From Juglans regia (Eukaryota; Streptophyta; Magnoliopsida; Fagales; Juglandaceae): a DNA stretch of 64,000 nt. The stretch is from NCBI RefSeq assembly GCF_001411555.2, contig NC_049903.1, positions 20,069,234 through 20,133,233 on the forward strand, given 5' to 3'. The translations under genes and the position numbers were made by a program. Under the pieces are notes generated by a model. That model did no database searches, had not been told where the DNA came from, and was given only the letters and a program-made list of their open reading frames with translations. Shown here piece after piece: positions 53,497 to 64,000 of the stretch; the first letter of the stretch is position 1; each line of letters starts with the position of its first letter.

Positions 53497-56400
53497 TTAA
53501 GAAACACCAAGCATCATTCGAAGAAATTGAAACTTGACTCTAGGGAGTGCTTTAGTAAATATATTAGCCATCTGTTTTTCACTGGTACAATATTTCAGAT
53601 TAACTTCACCGTTTGCTTCAGCTTCCCTAAAAAAATAATACTTGATTGAAATGTGCTTTGTTCTACTATGATAAACAGGATTCTTAATCATAGCTATGGC
53701 TGACTTGTTGTCACAAAATACATCAACTGGTGCTGGTTGTTTCTCACCCATGTCCTCCAGAATTTTCTTTAGCCAAATAGCTTGACTAATAGCCCTAGCA
53801 ACAGCCACATACTCAGCTTCAGCTATTGATTGAGCAACTGTTGGTTGCTTCCTTGAACCCCATGAAAAAACTCCTGTTCCCAAATTGAAACAAAAGCCTG
53901 AGGTGCTTCTCATGTCATCAAGTGATCCTGCCCAATCACTATCTGTAAAACCTGTTAACTTAGGTTGTGAGCATGGCTTGTACCAAATTCCCAAGTCCAT
54001 GGTTCCTTGCACATATCTAAGAACCCTCTTAGCTGCTCCAAGATGAATTTGACTTGGACTTTGTATAAACCTGTACAGCAAACTAGAAGCAAACATCAAA
54101 TCTGGCCGAGTAGCAGTTAGATACAACAAACTGCCAATTAGACTTCTATAAGTGCCTGCATCAACCTTATTTGCTCCATCTTCCTTTTTGAGTTTCTCAT
54201 TAGCAGTAAGAGGTGTAGCCACAAGTTTGCATCCAAACATTTGAAAATTTTTCAACATATCTTCAGAATACTTTTTCTGTGAAATAAAAATTCCACCTTC
54301 TTGATGAACTTCCATTCCAAGAAAATAGTGCATAAGTCCCAAGTCACTCATCTCAAAAGTGCTCATCATATCTCTTTTGAATTCTTCCATCATCTCTATA
54401 TTATTTCTAGTAAAAATTAAATCATCAACATATAGAGAGACAAGCAAAATACCTCCACTTTTGGCTTTGACATAGAGTGTAGGCTCACTCTTACTTTTGC
54501 TGAATTCTTTTTCATTAAAATAACTGTCAATTCTGCCATACCAAGCCTTTGGAGCTTGTTTAAGCCCATATAGAGCTTTCCTTAATCGAAGCACTTTGCC
54601 TTCTTCTTTTATGAAACCCTCTGGCTGATAAACATATATTTCTTCTTCTAAAATTCCATTCAAGAAGGCTGATTTGACATCAAGTTGAAAAATCTTCCAA
54701 CTATTTTGAGCTGCAAGTGCACAAATGGTTCAAATGGTATCCAACCTTGCAACTGGTGCAAAAGTCTCATTATAGTCAATACCAAGCTGTTGTGAATAGC
54801 CTTTAGCCACAAGTCTTGCCTTGCATTTCTTCAAAGAACCATCAGAGTTAAGCTTCCTTTTGTAGATCCACTTAATCCCAATAATGTCTTTTTTGTCAAG
54901 AAAGTCCACCAACTCCCATGTTTTGTTCTTTTCAATCATTCTAATCTCCTCCTACATTGCATCAATCCAAACTTTGTCTTTCACAGCTTCATCAAAACTT
55001 TGAGGCTCAACTGAAACAAAGTTGCATGATTCATAAATTTTAGCCAAAGGTCTTAACCTTCTTGGTGGGGATTCAGGCAAGGACATTGCAATTGAAGGAG
55101 ATACTGGTTCAGCTCTTGGTGTTACCATTGGACTGACATTTTCTTCATCTTCTATTGCTTCTTTTCTTCCATTCTAATCTTCTGAATTTAATGGCATTGT
55201 TTCCAACACTTCAGGTATAGAAACAGATTCAGTATTTATCTTTTCTTCATCCCAGTTCCAGCTAGCATTTTCATTGAAGTCAACATCTCGACTGGTTACA
55301 AGTTGGTTTGAATCTAAATTATAGATTCTATATCCCTTGGACTGAGTGCTGTAACCCAGAAAGACTCATTTTTCATATTTCTCTTCAAGCTTGTGCCTCT
55401 TCTGTGGTTGTACATGAATATAACACATACATCCAAAAATCTTTAAATGACCTGCTGTAGGTTTTTGACCACTCCAAGCTTCTATTGGAGTTTGATTTGG
55501 CACAACCTTTGTTGGACATCTATTGAGCAGATAGACTGATGTGTTAACAGCCTCAGCCCAAAATCTTTTTGGAAGTCCCTTCTCAAGCATCATGGATCTT
55601 GCCATTTCCATCACAGTCCTATTATTTCTTTCTGAAACTCCATTCTGTTGAGGAGTATAGGCAACTGTAAGCTAATGTTCAAGCCCTTCTTCTTCACAAG
55701 ACTCATCAAACTTTTTTGAGTTGAATTATGTTCCTCTGTCACTCCTCAATGTCTTTATCTTGCTGCCACTTTGGTTTTCAACTAGAAGTTTGTACTTCTT
55801 AAAGATGCCAAAAACTTCAGACTTTTCTTTAAAAAAAAACCCATGTCATTCTTGAGAAATCATCAATAAACAGTATAAAGTACCTATTTTGAATCTGAGA
55901 AGGAGTTCTCATTGGACCACAAACATCAGTGTGAACAAGTTCCAATACCTTTTTAGCTCTCCATGCTTCACCTTTAGGAAAAGGTTGTCTGCGTTGCTTC
56001 CCTAACATGCAACCCTCACATACAGACATATTAGAATCAAGTAGTGGCAGATTACTGATCATATTCTTTTGATTCAAAACTCTCAAGGCATTAAGGTTAT
56101 AATGACCAAACCTTCGATGCCAAAGAGTTGTATCATCAAGCTTAGCAACCATAGCTTTTTTATACTACCATTGTATGGGAAAATTCCTACAATTTTCCAT
56201 TTTAATTTCTGCCACAACATGCTTATGATGTTTTAGATCACAAATGGTACACACTTCTTTCTCAAACAATAAAGAGTATCCATTTTGCATCATTTGACCA
56301 ACACTCAATAAACTTTGATCAAGACTTGGAACTAAAAGAACATCATCAATAGATCTGGTTCTTTCTTAGTTTCCAAGGTGATTGTGCCTTTTCCTTTTGA

Positions 56401-57465
56401 TTCTACTAAATCACCATTTCCAAGCTTCACTTTTACTTTGACAGATCTATCAATCTTTGAAAACATACATTCATTTGGAGTCATGTGATTGCTGCAGCCA
56501 CTGTCAAGGAGCCATTCTTCACTTTTCTGGTCAATAGTGGCTTGACATGCATAGAACAATTGCTCCTCCTTTTCTTCTGTGTAGTTGGCTTGCTGATTTT
56601 TATTCTTGAATCTCTAATCTATGGCCAAACTTCTTGCAATTAGTGCATTGAGGCTTCCCTTAATGATAACAATCATTTTCAAGGTGATTGTTCTTTTTAC
56701 AAATACCACAAGGAGGAAAATCTCCTTTCGAGTTTCCTTTTCTTTGAAAACTTTCTCCTCCTTTTGTTCCACTTTTGTACTTCTTTTTAAAATCTCTTGG
56801 TTTCTGATTTTTCAAGTTAACCTTAGACTGAAATGCATTCTCTAAGGAACCTTCAACTCTTCTATCAATTCTTTGTTCATGGGCATATAAGGATCCCATT
56901 AATTCAATAACAGAAAGAGTAGGAAGGTCTCTAGTCTCTTCAATAGCAGCAACCATATGGTCATATTTCTCTGTGAGACTAATAAGAATTTTTTGAACTA
57001 TTCTTGCATCTGTTATTTCTTCTCCATAAACTCTTATCTGATTTATGATCTCAATAAACCTAGAACAATAGTCTTTTACATTTTCAGATTCTCGAATTCT
57101 CTTCTTAAACCTTGAAGCTTAATGGTTTTAACTTTGCGATTACCTTGAAACTCTTGTTGTAGGATCTCCCAGGCTTGCTTTGAAGTCGTGGCCCTCATCA
57201 ATCTTGGAAAGATAGCTTCACTGACAACTTGCTGTAGAGTAAACAAAGCTTTAGCATCTCTTTGTTTGTCTTTCTTGTTTTGGTTTGTTTCGGAGGTTCC
57301 TTCTGCAGTAACAGTGACCCCATTTTCTACCACATCCAAAAAATCAAGTGACATGAAGAGAGTCCTCATTTTGATAGTCCAATAATCATAGTTTTCTCCA
57401 CTGAATATTGGAACAGTAGGAGAAGAACTAGGTGCTGCCATATCGTCCTTTTTCAGATCAAACAA
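53497..57465 (-). pseudogene. Copia gag-pol polyprotein, interrupted
   Basis: Gag starts near 57465 (MFDLKKDDMAAPSSSPTVPI; the second Met fits better). It has the UBN2-type core (YWTIKMRTLFMSLDFLDVVE) and a CX2CX4HX4C knuckle (CGICKKNNHLENDC). Protease motif: LLDSGCSNHMT. Integrase: H-H-C-C (LWHRRFGHYN, CEGCMLGKQ), HTDVCGPM and DDFSRMTWVF; then [52 protein letters not shown], and an intact YVDD box. RNase H: TDSDWAGSLDDMRSTSG, AEAEYVAVARA, DNKSAI, RTKHISIKY. The last open stretch (53497-54663) is 388 codons. One clean break is a TGA at the DTI/TICAL position near 54730. Two segments (near 56660-56956 and 55829-56152) are out of frame with the rest. Confidence 0.92.
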
Positions 57466-57477
57466 GCTCTGATGCCA
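57466..57477 (-). other. Primer-binding site of the copia element
   Basis: TGGCATCAGAGC lies two bases from the 5' LTR on the minus strand, one substitution from the usual TGGTATCAGAGC. Confidence 0.85.
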
Positions 57478-57479
57478 AT

Positions 57480-57744
57480 TGTTGGAGTTAAAATGAAAAT
57501 GATGAGCAAAAAACCGAGAAAATGAAGGGAAAACTCAATCCTCTAATCTATAGGATTGATTCTGGAAATTTCTTGTCCTTTAAACTTCTTGGTTAAAGAC
57601 TATATAGTCACATAGATACACACAAGGCATTAAATGGGAATATGAGTCTCGATACATGTAAATTAAATATAACAAGCTAAATATAGCAAAACATAAAATA
57701 GAACATGCATAGCAGTAATTATGAAAATTACATCAACTTTAATA
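57480..57744 (-). repeat. 5' LTR of the copia element
   Basis: 265 bp, gap-free against 53214-53478. Confidence 0.92.
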
Positions 57745-57749
57745 GGTAC

Positions 57750-58189
57750 GTGGCAACCAGCTAGAAGGCAGCAACAGAACAAAGCGCGCTCTAAGTTTTA
57801 AATTTGTGGAAGTTAGCAAAACCTTTCTTGGCTAGTTCTTTCTTATACCCATTAAGGCATCTAGATATCAGCCTATGTATATCTCTTAGCATAGATTTAA
57901 AAAGGAAGATACAACCCAAAAACAATCGTGGTGCCATTAGAGAGATTTTCGTTCAAGCTGTGTCGTCTTTTCCTTCTTTGTAACGTGATTACAATGCTTT
58001 TAACGACTTACTGTTTAACTATGAAATGCTACTTTTTATTTTTGGTTATTATCATTTTCAATTACACTGGCTCATGTATTACGATTTTAGTAGCTCCATA
58101 CGTTACTTATTTAAATAAAAATCCACTTAAAATATGACACATAAACTTGTGTAATTGAAGGATAAAATTTAAGATAAAAAGTATTTGTT
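57750..58189. other. AT-rich spacer
   Basis: No gene recognised. Confidence 0.35.
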
Positions 58190-58600
58190 GATGCATTTCT
58201 CGGTATAGCGGGAGTCAAACGATGAGACTATACGGCTCACGATGGTGGCTTGGGCGTCGATACGATGCTCTTGTGTTCATCTATAAAAGTAAATAATAAA
58301 TAAAGGGCATGGAATATAAATAAGAGAAGGACACATATTTACATGGTCCAGCATCAAGCCTATGTCCATGTACAGGGTGTTTGGGGGGAAATTTACTATG
58401 CTTATTGATTTGTACAGTCCTTCATGCCTCATGTATCTCTCAATACATGAATAAAGGTAGTACAATAAAGGTTGATGACCATTTTGCCTAGAGAAAGAAG
58501 ATGAATTCTCGAGAGCCCACAAAAGAAAGATAGAAGAAGCTTGGTCTAAGAAGCTAATAGAGGCCTCTTAGTGGTTGATTTCTTGTCAGCTTTATATCCC
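58190..58600. repeat. Diverged relative of the 9312-13965 LTR family
   Basis: The order of words matches that LTR: GGTGGCTTGGGCGTCGATAC, ATAAATAAAGGGCATGG, ATTTACATGGTCCAGCATCA, GCCTATGTCCATG, GGTGTTTGGGGGGAAATTTA, CTATGCTTATTG. Similarity is clear but weak, so it may be a remnant solo LTR of a related family. Confidence 0.45.
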
Positions 58601-59507
58601 TTTCACATTTCTTCTTCATGTATTTAACTTGACTTCTCTTGCTTTTACTTTTTTCAACTTTCGACTTTCATTTTTTTTTTTTTCTTTTTCCTTCCTCTTG
58701 TGGTGATCATTTTCTAGAGGGCTTGGACCGTTCATTTTATCCCCAAAACAATATCATGTTTGCATTGGCTGCCTTCGTATAACTTCTTTGGATGGCCTTT
58801 TGTATTTACATTTTGCTCCAATCATGTATTGCTTTAGGGCAATGAAATCTCAGGTTAGAACAACTAGAGTAACTCGATGATCATCGATCAGGACCCAAAC
58901 CTTGTTGGTGTGATCAAAATACTATGAATTAAGCTGCCTGCATGCCAACAATTTGTCCCATCAAAGAACAATGCTCAATAGTATTGCCTGCCCACAGCAT
59001 CGAGCAAATTACATACAGAAACCCTCCCAAGTTTGTGTCCCCAATTCTGTTGCATCACCGACTTCTTATTCTTTGTTCATTCATCCGTCGGTGCGTGCAC
59101 GTGAACGCATTGTACGTACGGTAGTCAGTTAGCGTTTCAAGGCATGATGGTGATAGCTCACCGAATGCATGCATGCATGCAGCTTCCCAATTAATTTGCA
59201 TTTGTATTAATTGTGTCGGTCGATTTTCTCATGCATTGAAATTTTTAATTAAATTTTAACTAAATCAAGAATTTGTCATATCAATGTGTAGTCGTAACAA
59301 ATTATTGTGTAGACGGAATAGTTCTTTTCATACATAATAAATACAGTACTAGAGCAATGAAATGATAAAAACAACAAAAATTAGTTCACACGGACATTAT
59401 TAATTGGAAAAACAAATTATAAACGAGAGACAGCAGTGGAAAATATGGGCATGGAGGCATATAAAATCCCAACGTATTACAAACTGATGGCTCTGCACTC
59501 CATATCT
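58601..59507. other. Intergenic DNA and 3' flank of the PKS gene
   Basis: No ORF of note. A (GCAT)n run lies at about 59167-59180 and a palindromic CACGTG at 59098-59103. The last 100-200 bp probably include the PKS 3' UTR. Confidence 0.4.
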
Positions 59508-61256
59508 CTATGTTGCAAGAGGAAGAGACACTCGTGCTGAGGGAGACCTTGCAAGCGGTGGCTTATTCGCGATGGGTGGCCTACTACCCACATGCCTCGA
59601 TGTGGACGACTTCGTTGACAGAGGTGGACCCTCCCTATGTCCTTCAGCAGTAGTAGACACGCATTTCACTGGGTTTGGCCCCACGCTCACCGCCTTCTCG
59701 CATCGACAGCTCAACAACAACCCATTCCCAGATGTCGAAGCTGATGCCGATGCCGATGCCGATGCCAACCTCCGTTTTCTTTTTTCTGGGTCGGGCCGTT
59801 GATCACTCCCGGCCTGCATAATCATTGTCTCATCGTCGACAAATTGATCTGATGCGACAACTGACAAGTTTGCGACGCTAGCTCGATCGAAACCCTCAGC
59901 TGTTGTCACGCTCCAATCAATGCTAGCCTCACTAGGCTCGTAGCACTCGATTCTTCGTGCAATATCACTAATACTGGACGGTGTCATTGGATCCTCGAGG
60001 CTACGCCTGGTAAACAAGAAAGACCCGTTAGCAGCCAATCGTCTTGCATCAAAGATGGAGGCCTCGTCCAGGGAATCTCTGCGGTGGGATGTTATCGGAT
60101 AGGAAGTGGTCTGAGTTGAGAAACTCTCTATCTCAAACAGGTCGGAGCTGGCGTCGCTTGCCACTTCATCATCAATATTCATTCTTGACTTGGGACTTGC
60201 TGGGAATGTAAAACTCTGGCTAGCCTTGCATGAATTATTAGTATTAACGGAGATAGTTTCATGCGAGGGACGGAACACTTCCAAGGAATGACGAGGTGGA
60301 TCTTCAATAATACTAATGCCTCCAGCTTTGATATCAACTGGCAGTTTTAGTGGGGATTTCGCCGTCGATGACAATGACGACGGATTTAGTATGGGAAAGG
60401 TGAAGCCAGCACCATGATTTGTACTACTAAAGGGCCTCCCGGAGGCCACCACAACAGCACGCTCCACCTGCAGATTTGAAGGAAAAAGACTATTTTGGCT
60501 CCATTTGTTGGGTGCGACCAAAGTGTTTTCTAACTTGGAGCTCTGCCTTTTGAGATTCATGATTGGACCTGTGCTGGGGTGATCATGGTGGTGCAGTAAT
60601 GGTGGTGGTGGTGGGGTGGTTTTGGGTTCTGGTGCTTTTTCTTCGCGTACTTGAACGGATTTCTTGCCTGAGCAGGGGCATTTTCTTCCTAAAAACCATC
60701 TGGCAGTAGTTCTACCACAACCTTGAACTTTCTTCTCATCAAGATGACGAACATTCTGCATGGAAACTGAAATTGCGCCAGGAGGCTTGGATAAGAGACC
60801 AGTTTGGCTGTTCCAACTGGCCTCCGATGAAGTTGTCGGAGTTGTGGCATGGAAAGAACGAGCTCCGTAGTTTCTACCATTAGTATAGCCATCCACGGAG
60901 GACGAAGCAGAAGAGAATCTGCCAGGAAGAGCTGCTGAGAGATCTAATCGCTCCGAACCACGTTCCAAATTCTCAACATTGACATTAAACACACGGGAAA
61001 GTACTCTACTATTGCAGCTAACTTTCTGAGCGCTAATATTACTCGAATCGTTGAAATACTTGTGAGCGTCAAAAATGCTAATCTCATCGACTATAGTACT
61101 ACTACATCCATCGACAGCACGCTGATCTTGTTTGCCATTAATGGGCTCATCTGGTTTGAGATAAGAGGACGAGAAAGAGGCATCCTTGTTTCCTCGGTCG
61201 GATGTTTTCTGAGGTAAACTGTCATTAAAGGTTTTGGCAGCTGTTGCTCCTTCCAT
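59508..61256 (-). CDS. PKS: PHYTOCHROME KINASE SUBSTRATE family protein (582 aa)
   Basis: PKS proteins are plasma-membrane-associated signalling proteins that bind phytochromes and phototropins and act in phototropism, leaf positioning and shade responses. The single exon reads MEGATAAKTFNDSLPQK, with conserved family blocks EISIFDAHKYF (58-68), SEASWNSQTGLL (144-155), RWFLGRKCPCSGKKSVQV (186-203), SDASSDLFEIESF (about 368-380), DEASIFDARR (about 397-406), PSEASIDWSVTTAEG (441-455) and LLLSCRCEKAVSV (about 513-525). The Cys-rich block at 193-195 and 517-519 may be acylated, as shown for PKS family members. A Pro/His run lies at 214-226 and a SASASAS run, from a GCATCG hexanucleotide repeat, near 498-507. 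It is longer than the Arabidopsis proteins (roughly 420-510 aa, from memory). The first ATG matches the expected start; the paralogue (PKS1 to PKS4) is not decided. Confidence 0.93.
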   Translation of the reverse strand: MEGATAAKTFNDSLPQKTSDRGNKDASFSSSYLKPDEPINGKQDQRAVDGCSSTIVDEISIFDAHKYFNDSSNISAQKVSCNSRVLSRVFNVNVENLERGSERLDLSAALPGRFSSASSSVDGYTNGRNYGARSFHATTPTTSSEASWNSQTGLLSKPPGAISVSMQNVRHLDEKKVQGCGRTTARWFLGRKCPCSGKKSVQVREEKAPEPKTTPPPPPLLHHHDHPSTGPIMNLKRQSSKLENTLVAPNKWSQNSLFPSNLQVERAVVVASGRPFSSTNHGAGFTFPILNPSSLSSTAKSPLKLPVDIKAGGISIIEDPPRHSLEVFRPSHETISVNTNNSCKASQSFTFPASPKSRMNIDDEVASDASSDLFEIESFSTQTTSYPITSHRRDSLDEASIFDARRLAANGSFLFTRRSLEDPMTPSSISDIARRIECYEPSEASIDWSVTTAEGFDRASVANLSVVASDQFVDDETMIMQAGSDQRPDPEKRKRRLASASASASASTSGNGLLLSCRCEKAVSVGPNPVKCVSTTAEGHREGPPLSTKSSTSRHVGSRPPIANKPPLARSPSARVSLPLAT

Positions 61257-62699
61257 CTTCCTTGTTTTCTGAAAATTATTAGGAAAAGAGAAGGACTGCG
61301 ATATAACACACTATATTCTTGGCTGCAGAGAATGAGATTTGGGTCAAGGATCTGAATTGCCTCCAACATTCCATATGACCATATATGGTATTAATATCAT
61401 GGGTTGGATTCGTACTACTTTTTTTTTTTTTTTTTTGAAAAAAAAAAAGAATTAAAAAATAAGGGGATTGTTTATAATTAATCATGATTCACAATCTGTT
61501 GTCTTCTTAGACATTACAGGTAAGCAAATCCGAGTAGTAGACTAGATGTGGCATTGTATGAACAAATAATGTAAATGTATACAGCTATTTTGATCATATT
61601 TTTGATAAATATAAAATACTTTTTTAAATAAGTTGTTACTTTATTTATTTCCTTTTTTTTTTTTTTTGCTTTTTGATGTTTTGATAATTGAGATGATTCC
61701 TTATCCAAAAAACCAAATAATTGATAATGATTTGCAATTAATTGAGTGGTGTGGAGACATGAATAGTTGAAAATTTTATATTGAAAGGTCTTTTTGTTAC
61801 GAGAAATGATTTATACAAATTTCAAATAGATAAGTTTCTTATAAGTACAAAGTTCCTACAAGTCATCGTAAAAACGTAGACCCTACGTTAAAAAATTATA
61901 AAAAAACTATATTTTATTAATGAGACTCACTTTTTTACAAAAGAGCGGTATAAAGCTTGTTTATTTGAAATTTGTATCTAATATTACTCTTTTAACAATG
62001 CGAGCTTTGAATACCTTGAAGGAGTGACTGTAAGTTTCTTAGAAGTAAATGATTTTTTACATTAACATCATGATGCAAGTTTCGTCCATTTATTTTGAAA
62101 ATAGTCAATAAATCTAAAACTTATATATAAAAAATCAATTTTTTTTTATAATGGACTCATTTTTTTTTCTACAAGAATATGTGAGACTTGTATAGTACTC
62201 TATGAATGTATCTAACATTAGTACTCTTTTATTAATAGTGAAAAATATTCTCAAGAAGACCCGAAATAAATGGATTTGCACCAGCTTCCACAAATAAACA
62301 TAGGTTCATGTATATTACCTTCGGTTATTTTTTAAAACCTAGATTTCCAGTCCTCCATTGTCTCATGGTCTAAATTCGTGCACATCCCAGGCATTTTGTA
62401 TATATATATATATATTTTTTCATATTTTTAATAAAAATAAAATGAAAAAAAATATTTATTGGTATATACTTGATTTAGCTTTGCAAGGGTAGGTTACTTA
62501 AACTAAGACATGATTGGCGGAGACAATCATTAATTCTGTTTGGTTGCCCACATGATATGCATACCCTATACATGGCCCATACCCATTTTCTTTGGTTACC
62601 CCCACATGTGCAATTAGCATCACGAATTCATAAAGTTGCAAATTGCAATGTTTGGACTGAGCTCCTATATCATTGTAATAAAAAAAATGGCCGGAGGAC
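61257..62699. other. Upstream region of PKS and AT-rich spacer
   Basis: Contains a T-run/A-run at about 61421-61449, a second T-run near 61653-61667 and a TA run at about 62399-62415. AT-rich repeat-like blocks at 61800-62230 share TTGTAxxTAATATTACTCTTTTA-type words. No gene recognised. Confidence 0.4.
61379..61388. promoter_or_regulatory. CArG-box consensus upstream of PKS
   Basis: CCATATATGG is a perfect, palindromic CC(A/T)6GG, about 123 bp before the PKS ATG. It could bind MADS-domain factors or simply serve as a TATA-like element; one 10-bp match in AT-rich DNA is weak evidence. Confidence 0.3.
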
Positions 62700-64000
62700 T
62701 TTTGCGCGAAAAGTAGTCACAGGAATGTGACTTGTTGGAGTGTGGGGGAACCTAAATCCAAAATATTTCATCTCAAAAGCTCAGATAAGAGACTTTTAAT
62801 ATTGAATCATTGGAAACTATTTGTTATGTCCTAAAAGAAATTCAATAGGCCTTAAAAATATTGTGAAATTTCGAAAATATTTCACGAATTGAGTGATTGA
62901 TTAGGTTTTACTCCGTTAACATACTCAGATCCCGATCCACTATGGTGATGAAATTGCTTTCTATCTAATTAAGGCACTTAGGAGTATAATTTTACGAAAC
63001 AAATTGCAACATTAAACTCGAATGAATATTTAGGATTTTATGGTGTAATAAAAAGTTTCGAGTTTTTTGAGTGAATAGTAACCTTGTGGGAGGGCACCAC
63101 GTGGCATCTATTTCAAACAGCTGCCAAAGCATCATGTAGGATGTCCAAATATATTTAGGATCACTAGAAAACTTTTTATTTGAACACATGGCACAATCCT
63201 AGCCATCCACTTAGAAATACTAGGATGGAGTGTGAATCAAGCTTGTCAACATGCTCTCTTACATATGGTTCCATCCAACCAAATACTATTTGACCAACCA
63301 AAAGAGGGTTTCAACTCTAAGAAAACCCCAAAAAGTTTGAGGCAAACCAAAACCCTAAAACACTTTAGGGTAACCCGAACCGTAAATGGTTTCCAAACCC
63401 TAAACATACTTGGTTTGTAACTAAGTGTTTACTCACTTGGTTTAGTCACTTCCACAAGCAGCCAACCACTCAAGTAGACACTCGTACAAACTCATCCACT
63501 CTCTTACATCTTGGTAATTGCATTTAACAAAGAAAAGTTGCATTTGAACTAAACCCTAACTGAAACCCTAACTATACCCCAAAACTAACCCCATTTGGTT
63601 AGCCTCTTTTTGGTCTAGTCGAAACCACCATTTGCCTCAAGCTTCTTCAACAAGTTTTGTCCTCCTTACAAGACCATACCAAGGCTGTCATGTCAATCAT
63701 GTACTACCCCCAAATAGTGTCATTTTGGCCACTCAAACAAGCAACAATCAATTCTCACCCACTCAATAGCAATAGGACAATCTACTCCCTTAAGCTTTTC
63801 TCCCTCTTTTCACAAGTCAAGTTCACCTCAAATGTCACTCTCTCAACCACCAAGTTATCCCCTTCACTTGTACCCCACTCATCAACTTTCTTCCCCACAC
63901 TTGCACTTTTCATCCATTTTTTCAAGAGCAAACTAAGAGAGCTACAGAGGAGAACTTCTGGCAGTTCTTGCCTCTTGAGTTTCCAGCCTTTGTATGTATT
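62700..64000. other. Unresolved sequence, possibly LTR-type repeat
   Basis: No ORF with recognisable domain. From about 63290 the sequence is C/A-rich with scattered AAACCCTAA words (63352, 63397, 63550, 63562) and a CT-rich run to the window end. The style resembles long LTRs of plant Ty3 elements, but no partner repeat lies in this window. Confidence 0.3.

Larger units (their letters stand above)
53214..57744 (-). mobile_element. Ty1/copia retrotransposon with both LTRs
   Basis: The element is 4,531 bp, with target duplication GGTAC (53209-53213 and 57745-57749). Both LTRs are 265 bp and align without gaps, with about 12 mismatches by eye. On the minus strand the order is LTR, TGGCATCAGAGC primer site, gag, protease, integrase, RT, RNase H, LTR: the Ty1/copia order. 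The polyprotein is broken by stops and a few frameshifts, so this is a dead but structurally complete copy. Confidence 0.93.

Noticed and set aside
63340..63580. Telomere-like AAACCCTAA motifs
   Set aside because: Only four scattered copies in different contexts, no tandem array, so this is neither a telomere nor a clear interstitial telomeric repeat.

Overview
This is plant nuclear DNA. It has AT-rich intergenic sequence, spliceosomal introns, LTR retrotransposons and hAT elements, and three intact genes of clear land-plant type. The interspersed AT-rich repeats built around GATGAGATGAGATG are ones I associate with Fagales trees such as walnut, hickory and oak. That taxon is an inference from remembered repeat style, not a search result. 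No tRNA, rRNA, CRISPR or bacterial feature was seen.

Three genes look intact. (1) 1869-2771 (+) is an intronless 300-aa basic protein with an MGCC acylation signature. (2) 25719-27260 (-) is an RNA-binding protein of the UBP1-associated protein 2 (UBA2) family, with an acidic N-terminus and two RRMs. Its 3' UTR, lying at lower coordinates, appears to be spliced. (3) 59508-61256 (-) is a PHYTOCHROME KINASE SUBSTRATE (PKS) family protein. A small ORF with a signal-peptide-like start at 391-606 is doubtful.

The rest is mostly a stack of transposable elements, several delimited to the base by target-site duplications (TSDs). 3043-6804 is a complete hAT transposon (8-bp TSD GTCCAAAT) with a broken three-exon transposase. 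9312-13965 is a non-autonomous LTR element (TSD GCTCT) inserted in a second, ZMYM1-like hAT pseudogene that resumes on each side of it. 19270-24010 holds two LINE remnants in opposite orientation; the second contains two copies of a tRNA-derived SINE. 27698-35293 is a 7.6-kb non-coding LTR element (TSD ATTAT) inserted in an AT-rich MITE upstream of UBA2. 35682-43992 is a Ty3 element of Tat-like type (TSD ACTAT), with gag, an antisense extra ORF, and a second rearranged Ty3 element nested inside it. 44985-47984 is an LTR fragment hit by a small gag-only Ty1/copia element (TSD GCTCC). 48477-53192 is a decayed Ty3 chromovirus whose reverse transcriptase was split by a 641-bp hAT-type MITE (TSD GGTATGGG). 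53214-57744 is a Ty1/copia element (TSD GGTAC) with two 265-bp LTRs.

The genes do not form a pathway or cluster; each is an island among repeats. I found no convincing novel biochemical system. The most interesting content is element architecture: non-autonomous elements whose interiors are tandem repeats, an extra antisense ORF, a pol C-terminus encoded inside an LTR, a 506-bp duplication across a pol/LTR junction, and nested insertions that can be ordered in time. All coordinates and similarities were judged by eye.
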